Shown here: piece by piece, positions 1 through 7,258 of the stretch
Numbering within the stretch: the stretch's first letter is position 1
Layout: every line of letters begins with the position of its first letter
Virus record (IMG/VR): IMGVR_UViG_3300044844_000817
Coordinates: 1 to 25,135 of that record
Direction: 5' to 3' (one strand)
Source: a virus
Length of the DNA: 25,135 nt
Program-made: the position numbers and the translations under genes
Notes under the pieces: generated by a model
Told to the model about the DNA's origin: nothing
Database searches by the model: none
The model's input: the letters and a program-made list of their open reading frames with translations, nothing else

Positions 1-2
1 AC

Positions 3-506
3 GAAACAATAAATGCTAGGCTTAAACGTCTTGAGCATATATTGATTGGCGTTGCTGGTTTCATAATTATTTTCTTGCTTTCACAAACGGTGGCGCATGC
101 AGATGAAACAACAATCAACTACAAAGGTCAACCTGTCCCCTCTGCTATGGCTCCTTCGATGTCAGCTTTCAGTCAAGATGTTTGTGGCATTGGAGTCAGT
201 GGTGCTGTTAACGGGGGCGTATTTTCTGTAGCAGGTGGAACGATGGTTACGGACAACAACTGCGTTAAGTTACGTTGGGCTAAGTTCCTAAGCGATAGTG
301 GACTAAAGGTTGCGGCAGTATCTCTTGCTTGTGCAGCCAACCATGAAAACTGGGTTGCTATGGAGATGTCGGGCAGTCCCTGTCCTATAGGTGGTGCTAT
401 TGGTGATGCAGCAAGAAAGGCGTGGTATGACTTACACCCAGACTGGTTTGAGGCAATTTACGGAAAAGATTTTGTTTTAATAACACCTTTAAAAACAGAT
501 GAATAA
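3..506 (+). CDS. 5'-truncated membrane-anchored or exported protein, unknown function
   Basis: The reading frame is open from the first in-frame codon of the window, so the true start probably lies upstream. A TTG at 42 could start a 154-aa product, but it has no ribosome binding site. The visible N-terminus is a short charged helix (NARLKRLEH) followed by a strongly hydrophobic stretch (GFIIIFLL) and an AHA/DE boundary like a signal peptidase I site. If more sequence lies upstream, the hydrophobic stretch would be a membrane anchor. The rest is a small globular domain with four cysteines (CGIG, NNCVK, LACAAN, SPCPIG), which would suit an exported, disulfide-bonded protein. I do not recognise the family. 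The stop codon overlaps the HNH gene start by 8 bases. Its place upstream of lysis genes is suggestive only. Confidence 0.6.
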   Translation, partial: ETINARLKRLEHILIGVAGFIIIFLLSQTVAHADETTINYKGQPVPSAMAPSMSAFSQDVCGIGVSGAVNGGVFSVAGGTMVTDNNCVKLRWAKFLSDSGLKVAAVSLACAANHENWVAMEMSGSPCPIGGAIGDAARKAWYDLHPDWFEAIYGKDFVLITPLKTDE

Positions 507-1074
507 TATTGAACAAAAAATAATAAGCAAAGAAGCAAGGTACTATCAAAAAAATAAACAAAAGATTCTTGCTAAAGCTAAAGTATATTATGAAAATAAT
601 AAAGAACGCATTTGCGAAAACTCTAAAGAAAACAAAAAACAGCACTATCAAAATAATAAAGAAATATACAAATTAAAAGCTAAGAATTGGGTAGCCGAAA
701 ATAAAGAACAATCCACGGAAAATAAAAAGAACTGGGTTATTAAAAACAAGCAAAAAATTAATAAATATTTTAGGGAATGGAAAGCTTTAAATAAATGTAA
801 AGTATATGCTTGGACTGCAAAAAGAAGAGGCGCTTTATTAAATGCAACTCCTTCTTGGCTATCTAAAGAGGAATTAAATAAAATAAGCGAGTTTTATATA
901 TGCGCTGAAATGTTTGCTATGTACACAGGTGAAAAGTACCATGTTGACCACATCATTCCGTTAAGAGGAAAAACAGTAAATGGACTCCATGTGCCTTGGA
1001 ATCTGCAAGTTATTCCAGCAAAAGAAAACCTTGTTAAAAGCAATAAGCTTTATATGTCTAATATTTGGGAGTAA
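499..1074 (+). CDS. HNH homing-type endonuclease
   Basis: This 191-aa protein ends in an HNH nuclease domain: HVDHIIPLRG carries the first His and the metal-binding region, then LHVPWNLQVI with the central Asn, then NLVKSNK with the last conserved residues. It would cut DNA with a beta-beta-alpha metal fold. The N-terminal half (about residues 10-90) is a run of Tyr/Asn/Lys repeats of the type (Y)YxxNKExI, common in phage HNH proteins and probably DNA-contacting. The gene is far richer in A+T than both neighbours and uses AAA, AAT and ATA heavily, a sign of recent transfer. No Shine-Dalgarno precedes the ATG, so translation is probably coupled to the upstream gene through the 8-base overlap. 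Its 3' end overlaps the proposed signal-peptide codons of the next gene in another frame. It is probably a free-standing mobile endonuclease with no virion role. Confidence 0.88.
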   Translation: MNNIEQKIISKEARYYQKNKQKILAKAKVYYENNKERICENSKENKKQHYQNNKEIYKLKAKNWVAENKEQSTENKKNWVIKNKQKINKYFREWKALNKCKVYAWTAKRRGALLNATPSWLSKEELNKISEFYICAEMFAMYTGEKYHVDHIIPLRGKTVNGLHVPWNLQVIPAKENLVKSNKLYMSNIWE

Positions 1075-2065
1075 TTATGTTCAAGCATATTGTTACGCAG
1101 GTCAGTGGGCTGATTATGGTCCTGTATACTCGAGTCTTGGCGTTGCTCAAGGCACTACTATTCAAGCCTGCCAACAGCTTGCTTGCCAAATTTATCCTGG
1201 TATTCCGGAGTGTAGCCAACCTCCGCCGCCACCTCCACCGCAGCCAACTTGCACTTATAGTGCCGTTACCGAAGAAAGGCAAACCTGTGGGAATAACCAA
1301 ATCGGCTCGGTCACGTTTAAAAGAGAACAAAACTGTCCCGACCCCTACGGCTCTCCAGTCGACTCAGGATGGTTTGAAATCGCAAGGTCGTGCCAAGCGG
1401 CACCGCCGACCTGCCGCACAAGTGTCGAAGAAAGGCAAGTAGCATGTCAAGATGGGTTCGTGGGATCTATAACTCAGCAGCAAATTTTGTCTTGTCCAGA
1501 TCCTTACGGGCAGCCAGTGGCAGGACCATGGTTAGAAACTCAAAACACTTGCCAGAAGAGCCAAACAAATCCGACCAACATGACAAGTCCTGTGAATCCA
1601 GCAAGTCCAATAGCGCCACCTCCACCTCCTGCTCCAGAGCCACCTGCTCCTGCGCCAGAGCCTCCTACAGAAGTGGCAGCAGAGCCACCTGCTCCAGCAG
1701 CGACGAGCGGAACTGCGCAATCAACTCCGCCAACCCAAACGATGAATGTTCCTGCTCAGCCTGCAGGAGCTACGCCGACTACCTCGCAACCACAGACGCC
1801 AAAGGGCAAGGAATTGGTTCCAGGATTCGGGATAGTGTTGAGCCTAGAAATTTTAAACAAGCCGATGCAGATCCAAGAGATTCAATTGAACGACGCATTG
1901 GCATACCAGCAGGAGTTACCGTATGAGCTTAAAGGAAACCAAGGAATCCTACTCGAACTACTCAGCGAAAACGCTATTAGTAGTGGTTTTTGGGATATTA
2001 GCGCCACTAGGTGGGACAGTCTACGTAGGCATAACGACTTACAACCGAGTTATAGCGGCGACTGA
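1031..2065 (+). CDS. Secreted Cys-rich, Pro-rich repeat protein, unknown function
   Basis: I place the start at TTG 1031 because it gives a textbook signal peptide: MLKAISFICLIFG, then SNYVQA with cleavage before YCYAGQW. The frame stays open back to ATG 980, which is a less natural N-terminus. Domains from the 1031 start: signal peptide 1-19; a Cys-containing N-terminal domain to about 62; a poly-Pro spacer; two tandem 48-aa Cys modules (about 74-122 and 128-175) with the shared signature EERQ..C....GS.T......CPDPYG.PV; a long Pro/Ala/Glu linker (about 185-275); and a C-terminal domain ending LQPSYSGD. The last 143 bases overlap the next gene in another frame. It probably acts in the periplasm or at the cell surface; an adhesin-like or lysis-phase role is a guess. 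The start is uncertain because it lies inside the HNH gene and lacks a clear ribosome binding site. Confidence 0.62.
   Translation: MLKAISFICLIFGSNYVQAYCYAGQWADYGPVYSSLGVAQGTTIQACQQLACQIYPGIPECSQPPPPPPPQPTCTYSAVTEERQTCGNNQIGSVTFKREQNCPDPYGSPVDSGWFEIARSCQAAPPTCRTSVEERQVACQDGFVGSITQQQILSCPDPYGQPVAGPWLETQNTCQKSQTNPTNMTSPVNPASPIAPPPPPAPEPPAPAPEPPTEVAAEPPAPAATSGTAQSTPPTQTMNVPAQPAGATPTTSQPQTPKGKELVPGFGIVLSLEILNKPMQIQEIQLNDALAYQQELPYELKGNQGILLELLSENAISSGFWDISATRWDSLRRHNDLQPSYSGD
1250..1555 (+). repeat. Two tandem 48-residue cysteine modules (coding repeat)
   Basis: The encoded segments 1250-1396 and 1412-1555 each begin with Cys and end with Cys-Gln. Both contain EERQ, a central Cys, G-S-[VI]-T, then CPDPYG and a conserved Trp. 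The DNA has diverged considerably while the peptide spacing is kept, so this is an old duplication maintained at the protein level. Confidence 0.8.
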
Positions 2066-2393
2066 AGCGATTGAGGCAGCCAAGCCATACGATGATACTG
2101 AGTTACGAGCAGAAGTCAACGCACTTAAGGTTCAACTGGCTGCACAGCAATCATCTGTAAACACAGTTAAAGACAGTATGGTAACTACATCTAACCAGCT
2201 AGTGTCTATGCAAGAGAAGGTGTCCAATGCTATTGGCACTGCAAATGAGGCTAAGGCAATTACCAACGGCAATGTGCGTGAGACATCAGCTTCATTGCTT
2301 GGCGTGCGTGAGGAAATGAAAGCTACGCGTGAAGGTATAGAGTCGCAACTTAAAGCACTTAAACGTGCAACATCAAATCCACTGGGGAATTAA
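1923..2393 (+). CDS. Membrane-anchored coiled-coil protein, possible inner-membrane spanin
   Basis: The 156-aa product has a short polar N-terminus, a single hydrophobic segment (about residues 17-45, including LLVVVFGILAPLGG), and a long Ala/Glu/Lys/Gln-rich helical region (about 46-150) with heptad-like spacing and no cysteines. This layout, cytoplasmic N-terminus, one membrane span and a periplasmic coiled coil, matches i-spanins (Rz-like) that help disrupt the outer membrane. The position just before holin and endolysin supports that. No partner o-spanin lipoprotein is evident, so the role is inferred from shape and context only. The ATG at 1923 is well supported by an AGGAG seven bases upstream, even though this makes the gene overlap the preceding one by 143 bases. 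The next ATG follows the stop by two bases. Confidence 0.6.
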   Translation: MSLKETKESYSNYSAKTLLVVVFGILAPLGGTVYVGITTYNRVIAATEAIEAAKPYDDTELRAEVNALKVQLAAQQSSVNTVKDSMVTTSNQLVSMQEKVSNAIGTANEAKAITNGNVRETSASLLGVREEMKATREGIESQLKALKRATSNPLGN

Positions 2394-2395
2394 TT

Positions 2396-2893
2396 ATGTT
2401 ATCTATAATATCAGGTTTATTAGGCATAGGCTCATCAGCCTTACCAAGTTTATTGAGTTTCTTTCAGCAAAAAGGCGATCAAAAGCATGAAATGGCTATG
2501 GCTAGGTTGCAGACTGAACGTGAAACTGCGATGGCTGCTGCTGGATTTGCATCACAAGAAAAGATAGAAGCTATCAAGCTAGATGAACTAGAGGTGCAAA
2601 CGTATGCTCAAGAACGTGAGGCTTTGTACACACACGACATGAAGATGATGGACAAGGCATCACAAGGCACAGTAGATTTAAATGCTAAGGTGCGTCCTAT
2701 AATAGCCTTTACGTTTGTGGGCTTGCTTGTAATAGTAGATCTTGTTGGTCTAGGTTGGGCAATATATACTGGCGTAGAGTTTGGCACTGCTATGAGCTTA
2801 GTATTTTCTGATGATGAAATGGCAATTGTAAGTAGCATAATCGGCTTCTACTTTGGTTCACGCCAGTGGGAAAAGCATCGTGAAGGTAAGTAA
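2396..2893 (+). CDS. Holin of the GTA_holin_3TM type
   Basis: The 165-aa protein has a hydrophobic N-terminal helix (LSIISGLLGIGSSALPSLLSFF), a long charged, probably cytoplasmic helical middle (about 26-95), and two C-terminal hydrophobic segments: about 98-125 after the conserved K-V-R-P-I-I, and about 140-156 ending IIGFYFGSRQW. The R-P before the second segment and the terminal GF(Y/W)FGSR motif are typical of the three-transmembrane holins first defined in gene transfer agents and shared by many phages. It would form holes in the inner membrane that release or activate the endolysin and set lysis timing. The ribosome binding site is GGGGAATTAATT before the ATG. The gene overlaps the endolysin start by 14 bases, giving a compact lysis cassette. 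Confidence 0.8.
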   Translation: MLSIISGLLGIGSSALPSLLSFFQQKGDQKHEMAMARLQTERETAMAAAGFASQEKIEAIKLDELEVQTYAQEREALYTHDMKMMDKASQGTVDLNAKVRPIIAFTFVGLLVIVDLVGLGWAIYTGVEFGTAMSLVFSDDEMAIVSSIIGFYFGSRQWEKHREGK

Positions 2894-3374
2894 AGAATTA
2901 ATTAAATTGTTGAAACACCATGAGGGCGTCAGATATAAGCCATATAAATGTCCAGCAGGACTTTGGACAGTTGGTGTTGGTCATGTGTTGTATCCTGAGC
3001 AAGCCAAAATACCAGCAAGTTTAGAAGGCATGGTTGCGCGAAAAGCACACCCCTTAAAACCTGAAGATAACCGTAGATGGAGCGAGGAAGAAGTTGACTC
3101 ATTATTGGCTAAGGATGTCGTACGATTTGAAAGAGGGGTTGGACGTTATTTACCTATCAAACTTTCACAGAATGAATTTGATTCTATGGTCAGTTTTAGC
3201 TTTAACCTTGGTCTTGGCACACTACAGAGGTCACCAGTCCGTCAGGCGCTTTTGCGTGGGGATAAAATTACGGCTATACAACGCTTGCTCAAATATAATA
3301 AAGGCGGTGGCAAAGTGCTAAAAGGCTTGGACAACCGTCGCAAAGATGAAGCTGCACTATTCCGTAAAGAGTAA
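2880..3374 (+). CDS. Endolysin, glycoside hydrolase family 24 lysozyme
   Basis: This muramidase cleaves the MurNAc-GlcNAc bond of peptidoglycan. The diagnostic catalytic spacing E-8aa-C-5aa-T is visible near the N-terminus: E15 in HHEGVRY, C24 in KCPAG and T30 in WTVGVGH, the Cys form of the T4 lysozyme E-D-T triad. FDSMVSFSFNLG and a terminal GL(D/x)NRR region are typical of the family. I choose GTG 2880 as the start, giving 164 aa; an upstream in-frame TTG at 2853 would add nine residues and lies deeper in the holin gene. No signal peptide or SAR-type hydrophobic N-terminus is present, so export should depend on the holin hole. A 2-3 kDa C-terminal extension or cell-wall binding domain is absent. 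Confidence 0.9.
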   Translation: MKVSKELIKLLKHHEGVRYKPYKCPAGLWTVGVGHVLYPEQAKIPASLEGMVARKAHPLKPEDNRRWSEEEVDSLLAKDVVRFERGVGRYLPIKLSQNEFDSMVSFSFNLGLGTLQRSPVRQALLRGDKITAIQRLLKYNKGGGKVLKGLDNRRKDEAALFRKE

Positions 3375-3381
3375 ATAGATG

Positions 3382-3410
3382 TTTCCATTTGCCTGTTTTT
3401 AAGGCATAAT
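3382..3410 (+). promoter_or_regulatory. Candidate sigma70-like promoter before the virion operon
   Basis: TTTCCA (3382-3387), a 17-base spacer and CATAAT (3405-3410) lie in the only sizeable gap in the right-pointing block. The -10 matches consensus at five of six positions and the -35 at four of six. It would start transcripts about 45 bases before the adaptor gene. A five-base inverted repeat, TGCCT/AGGCA (3390-3394, 3402-3406), overlaps the spacer. Confidence 0.45.
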
Positions 3411-3422
3411 TATTAAAAATTG

Positions 3423-3441
3423 GACTGCTGTATCAGTAGTC
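3423..3441 (+). other. Leader hairpin upstream of the adaptor gene
   Basis: GACTGCTG and CAGTAGTC form an eight-pair stem (one G-U pair) with a three-base loop. It ends ten bases before the AGAGGA ribosome binding site (3451-3456) of the adaptor gene. There is no T-run after it, so it is not an intrinsic terminator. A 5'-end stability or processing hairpin is more likely. Confidence 0.45.
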
Positions 3442-3462
3442 ATGTAACCAAGAGGATTTTAC

Positions 3463-4107
3463 ATGGCTTATGCAATGACTTTTGCGAGTCTCCAAGTTGA
3501 CTTGCGTAGATACTTAGAGCGTGGATTCACGCTAGCAGACGATCCGTACGTTTACGAGCAGCTGCCTCGTCTTATCAATATGGCTGAACGCCGTATTGCC
3601 CGTGATTTAAAAATCCAAGGCTTCATCGTTGCAGTAACAACACCGCTATCAGTGGGCGTCAGCACGTACGCAAAGCCTAACCGCTGGCGTGAAACTATCA
3701 GCATGACAACCAAGGACGGCAACACAGTCACGCCTGTCTATACTCGCTCTTACGAGTACTGCCGCAGTTACTGGCCAGACGACACTCAGACAGGCCAACC
3801 TCAATTCTACGCAGACTACGACTACACCCACTGGCTGTTAGTACCAACACCAAACGACACGTACGACCTTGAGGTCTTGTACTACGAGTTGCCCGTGCTG
3901 CTAGACGACAGCACTCAAACCAACTGGCTAACCGACTACGCCCCTAACTTACTACTCTACGGTGCTCTACTAGAGGCAACGCCGTTCCTTAAGAACGACG
4001 ATCGTATTGCCACATGGCAGCAGTACTACCAATCCGCAGCCAACGCACTGAACACTGAAGACCTCAAGAAAATACTTGATCGTGACTCTGTTAGGACTGA
4101 AGCCTAA
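3463..4107 (+). CDS. Head-tail adaptor protein (SU10-adaptor/gp6-like)
   Basis: The 214-aa protein resembles podovirus adaptors that sit below the portal ring and connect it to the tail. Seen features: an N-terminal helix pair (FASLQVDLRRYLERG, then QLPRLINMAERRIARDLK) typical of the adaptor fold, a beta-rich centre full of Tyr and Trp (about 60-140), and a C-terminal helical part with the conserved-looking YAPNLLLYGALLEATPFLK segment. I relate this to the SU10 adaptor family by pattern memory, not by a search. The ATG is preceded by AGAGGA at a good distance and by the candidate virion promoter. The stop overlaps the next ATG (TAATG), so the two are translationally coupled. The product would be a structural protein of the tail vestibule. 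Confidence 0.72.
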   Translation: MAYAMTFASLQVDLRRYLERGFTLADDPYVYEQLPRLINMAERRIARDLKIQGFIVAVTTPLSVGVSTYAKPNRWRETISMTTKDGNTVTPVYTRSYEYCRSYWPDDTQTGQPQFYADYDYTHWLLVPTPNDTYDLEVLYYELPVLLDDSTQTNWLTDYAPNLLLYGALLEATPFLKNDDRIATWQQYYQSAANALNTEDLKKILDRDSVRTEA

Positions 4108-5165
4108 TGTCATACACCAACGTCTTTACTGGTTCAACCATCTACCCTACAGAGGTAGCACTCACCAAGTTGGACATGACAGCCAATGTCATTCTTTACT
4201 GGCCAGTAGAAGCTCCCCTTGGAGTGCCGTTAGCGTCAGAGATCGTTGAGATAACTACAACCACATCAGCGAACTGGTCCATTGCGGTACCAGACGCTAT
4301 GCTGGTGTCCGTTGGTCAAACCATCCTATTTAACAACCGCACGGCAGAGGCTATTAGCGTTGTCGACTTCGACGGTATAAGTATCGTCTCTGTGCCAGCT
4401 GGCACGCAGTGGCAGATATACCTAGCAACTAACACAACCCAAGCTGGTGTGTGGCGTCAGTATCAGTTTGGCGCAGCGACATCCACAGCTAACGCTGCAG
4501 CTTTGGCAGGACATGGTTTACGCGCAACTGGCTCAGAGTTAGAGGCAGCTGTTATTGTTGAGTACGTCACATCAAGCACTACACTGACTGAGAACGATCA
4601 CGCTGGGTTCTTTAACTGGGAAACAGTAGGCACTGGCACGATAACGTTGCCAGACACAACAGGCTTAAGCGCCGCGTGGTATGTTTATATACGCAACACT
4701 GGCAACGGTACACTTACTGTAGACACAATTGGTGCTGCAGAGATCAATCACGCGGCGACGTTAGTTTTCTCACCTGGTGACTCTGCCATGATTGCCAACG
4801 ACGGCTCAAACTATTACACCGTCGGCTTTGGTCAGAGCGCTATATTTGCATTTGACTACACGGAAATAAACGTAGGTGGTGGTACAGACTACACCTTATC
4901 AGGAAACGAGCTAAACCGTATCGCCTATCAATTCACTGGCGTGCTAACAGCAAACATAACCGTGATTGTCCCTGCTACCGTTCAGCAGTACTGGGTGTTC
5001 AATAATACCACTGGCGGTTTTGATTTAAGCGTAGGCACGGCAGCGCAAGTTACACCGCTTATTGTTACACAAACACTGCGCACCATTGCTTATTGCGACG
5101 GAGCAGACGTAGTGCCAGCAGTTACTTCATTCATAACTGGTACGATTAGCGGAGGCTCATTCTAA
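4107..5165 (+). CDS. Beta-structured virion protein, probably tail-associated
   Basis: The 352-aa product is rich in Thr, Val, Ala, Gly and Ile with almost no charged helical regions, as expected for a beta-sheet virion protein. Three loosely related stretches recur, each with an Asn-Asn/Asn-Thr turn, beta strands and a terminal aromatic strand: one starting ILFNNRTAEAISVVDF (about 72-110), one starting YVYIRNTGNGTLTVDT (about 190-235), and one starting WVFNNTTGGFDLSVGT (about 298-340). These look like repeats of one beta module. Between the first two lies an Ala-rich linker (TANAAALAGHGLRATGSELEAA). Its position between the adaptor and a nozzle-like protein suggests a tail or tail-fibre-attachment component. 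No catalytic motif is visible. It overlaps each neighbour by one base (TAATG). Confidence 0.6.
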   Translation: MSYTNVFTGSTIYPTEVALTKLDMTANVILYWPVEAPLGVPLASEIVEITTTTSANWSIAVPDAMLVSVGQTILFNNRTAEAISVVDFDGISIVSVPAGTQWQIYLATNTTQAGVWRQYQFGAATSTANAAALAGHGLRATGSELEAAVIVEYVTSSTTLTENDHAGFFNWETVGTGTITLPDTTGLSAAWYVYIRNTGNGTLTVDTIGAAEINHAATLVFSPGDSAMIANDGSNYYTVGFGQSAIFAFDYTEINVGGGTDYTLSGNELNRIAYQFTGVLTANITVIVPATVQQYWVFNNTTGGFDLSVGTAAQVTPLIVTQTLRTIAYCDGADVVPAVTSFITGTISGGSF

Positions 5166-7009
5166 TGGCAGCCTCTGTTGTCGTCTTAAAGTCAGGCGCT
5201 GGTATCAAGCGCGACGGTACTATCTTCGAGGGTGACTTTTACGTTGACGGCTCTTGGGTTAGATTCCAACGTGGATTGCCTCGTAAGATCTGGGGCTACC
5301 GTGCCATCTCGTTGTACCTACCGCAAATCGTTCGTGGCCTAAGCACCTTTGTGCAAAACCAATTGGTCTACACGCACGCTGGATCACGGGACACAATTAA
5401 ACGGTTCACCATAAACAGCTCGTTTATTCCTTCTGTGGTCAGCGATCGTACACCAGTTGATGTTGGTGCTACTGGTACGGTCACATTGACTGGTGGGGCT
5501 GCCGGCTCTGTAAACAGCGTCACGGTTAACGGTGTGACTATTACCTCAGGCGCGGTTGCATTTAGCGTAGACTTGCCAACAACCGCAACTGCGGTGGCTG
5601 CTAACATAACAGCGTACACATCGACACCTAACTACACTGCCACTGCAGTTGGTAGCGTAATAACAATCACGGCATCGACAGGTGGCTCAGCAAGCAATGG
5701 CTTTGTTGTTGCGACAACGTTAACAACCATAACAGCGACCAGCACGAACATGGTTGGTGGCTCTAACGGCCTAATTGTTGACAACAATAACACATGGATG
5801 TTCGACGTAATGTTCGACTCCGTTTCATTGGATAACTTATTGATTGCTTCCGTCGCACCTAATCTAGAGTCGATCGACTCTTCTGCTGACGGTCAAATAT
5901 TCACAGGTAATGTGCTAGGCACCGATCCGTTGGTCGAGGTTGAACTTCCTGTCAATGCTAATGCCTCTGGAGGCATGGTCGTCTTGCACCCTTACTTGTT
6001 CTACTACGGAACGGCAGGTATTGTCGGATGGTCTGTTCCTGGAGATCCAAGAGATTTGACTGGTTCAGGATCTGGACAGGCTCGTGTAGCTGGACAAAAG
6101 ATACTTAAAGGATTGCCATTGCGTGCTGGTGCTGGTTCTGCACCTGCTGGCCTGTTCTGGGCTTACAATGCACTTATCCGCTCTACATTCACTGGCGGTG
6201 CTACAGTATTTCAGTTCGATACCATATCAGCTGAGACTACTGTGCTGAGCCCAAACAGCATCATTGAGTACGACGGCATTTACTACTGGTGCGGTGTGGA
6301 TCGATTTTTAATGTTTAACGGTGTGGTGCGTGAGTTACCAAACACCATGAATCTTAACTTCTTTTTTGATAGCCTAAACAATGAACAAGCGCAAAAGGTA
6401 TTCGCCACCAAAGTACCACGTTTCGGAGAGATATGGTGGTGCTTTCCTCTCGGAACCAGCACCGAATGTAATCACGCTATTATTTACAATGTACGCGAGA
6501 ACACCTGGTACGACACAGAACTCCCAAACTCAGGGCGCTCTGCTGGCTCATTCGTTCCCTTCTTTGCGGCTCCATTGACGACTGGCGTAACTAACCAAAA
6601 CGGTTTGGGTTACAAAGTCTGGTTGCAGGAACAGGGATTAGACGAGATCGACGGCACAACAGTTAATGCGATCGTCTCTTATTTTGAAACGGCTGACTTG
6701 TCATTGGCTGTGCTTAACAATCAAAATCGCAAAGTTAAAATTAGCTACATCGAGCCTGATTTTGTTCAGGAAGGCGACATGACGGTAGAAGTAAAAGGTC
6801 GTGCCAACGCTAGAGCACCAACAGTGACCAGCAACGTAGTAACATTTGTGGCTAATCCAGGTTCAGATCCTGCAGCTCAAATCGTGCCGTTCAAAGAACA
6901 ACGCCGTGAGATGCGCGTAAGGTTCACAAGCAACGCAATTGGTGGTGACTACCAAATGGGCCAAGTGCTAATGCACATCGAGCCAGGCGACGGAACGATA
7001 ACAGGATGA
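5165..7009 (+). CDS. Probable tail tube/nozzle protein with an inserted Ig-like domain
   Basis: The 614-aa protein begins with a segment (GSWVRFQRGLPRKIWGYRAI) similar in pattern to nozzle/packaged-DNA-stabilisation proteins of podoviruses such as P22 gp10 and T7 gp12, which form the distal tail tube. A beta-rich Ig-like module appears inserted at about residues 95-200; it starts VGATGTVTLTGGAAG and contains NSVTVNGVTI and AVGSVITITAS, and the surrounding propeller-like sequence resumes after it. Later parts have the alternating aromatic/Gly strands of a beta-propeller (for example EYDGIYYWCGVDRFLMFNGV and NVRENTWYDTELPNSGRSAG). The C-terminal part contains KISYIEPDF and REMRVRFTSNAIGG, probably a closing beta domain. 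Gene order adaptor, beta protein, nozzle agrees. Some codon use around 5985-6130 (GGA, AGA) differs from flanks. Family assignment is by memory and moderately secure. Confidence 0.55.
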   Translation: MAASVVVLKSGAGIKRDGTIFEGDFYVDGSWVRFQRGLPRKIWGYRAISLYLPQIVRGLSTFVQNQLVYTHAGSRDTIKRFTINSSFIPSVVSDRTPVDVGATGTVTLTGGAAGSVNSVTVNGVTITSGAVAFSVDLPTTATAVAANITAYTSTPNYTATAVGSVITITASTGGSASNGFVVATTLTTITATSTNMVGGSNGLIVDNNNTWMFDVMFDSVSLDNLLIASVAPNLESIDSSADGQIFTGNVLGTDPLVEVELPVNANASGGMVVLHPYLFYYGTAGIVGWSVPGDPRDLTGSGSGQARVAGQKILKGLPLRAGAGSAPAGLFWAYNALIRSTFTGGATVFQFDTISAETTVLSPNSIIEYDGIYYWCGVDRFLMFNGVVRELPNTMNLNFFFDSLNNEQAQKVFATKVPRFGEIWWCFPLGTSTECNHAIIYNVRENTWYDTELPNSGRSAGSFVPFFAAPLTTGVTNQNGLGYKVWLQEQGLDEIDGTTVNAIVSYFETADLSLAVLNNQNRKVKISYIEPDFVQEGDMTVEVKGRANARAPTVTSNVVTFVANPGSDPAAQIVPFKEQRREMRVRFTSNAIGGDYQMGQVLMHIEPGDGTITG

Positions 7010-7245
7010 GTTTCAACATTACATTGCCTGTTGGGTTGGAGCTCATGGATTGGGCAGACCAAATTACGTTTGACTTAGACAACCAAACATCTCTTTCAAA
7101 ATTGATGAGCGACGATGAATGGCAGGATTGGGCAGTACAGTTTGTAACAGCAACGGGGTTGTCAGGATATAATGTCCCAACACCGTACGCATTTAATGAT
7201 TGGCAACCGTGGGCAGATAGCTTGTGCAAGGCACTAGAAGCATAA
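7006..7245 (+). CDS. Small acidic Trp-rich protein in the virion operon
   Basis: A 79-aa, strongly acidic protein with five or more Trp residues in W-A-D/W-A-V contexts (LMDWADQ, WQDWAVQF, NDWQPWADSL). It has no membrane segment or signal. The ATGA overlap with the nozzle-like gene indicates coupled translation, and it is followed 13 bases later by the first large ejection-type gene. Small acidic proteins in this position may be tail accessory proteins or chaperones, but I do not recognise the family. Confidence 0.6.
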   Translation: MSFNITLPVGLELMDWADQITFDLDNQTSLSKLMSDDEWQDWAVQFVTATGLSGYNVPTPYAFNDWQPWADSLCKALEA

Positions 7246-7258
7246 TAGGGGTAATAAA

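Noticed and set aside
397-651. Minus-strand frame with Phe-rich hydrophobic product over the HNH gene
   Set aside because: It is the reverse complement of A+T-rich Lys/Asn codons, which automatically reads as Phe/Ile/Leu. No ribosome binding site or context.
1077-1442. Frame beginning ATG 1077 with a good GGGAG ribosome binding site
   Set aside because: The product is a basic, low-diversity sequence, while the overlapping frame gives a secreted protein with repeated Cys modules. I kept it only as a sign that the local gene start may be disturbed.
1608-1710. CCACCTCC / CCAGAGCCACCTGCT repeats considered as a DNA repeat element
   Set aside because: They are explained by the repetitive Pro/Ala/Glu linker codons of the secreted protein.
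1390-1926. Plus-strand frame whose TGA overlaps ATG 1923 in an ATGA
   Set aside because: The overlap style is attractive, but most of the frame is Ser/Arg/Cys-rich sequence typical of a shifted reading of the Pro-rich region, and the other frame carries the repeats.
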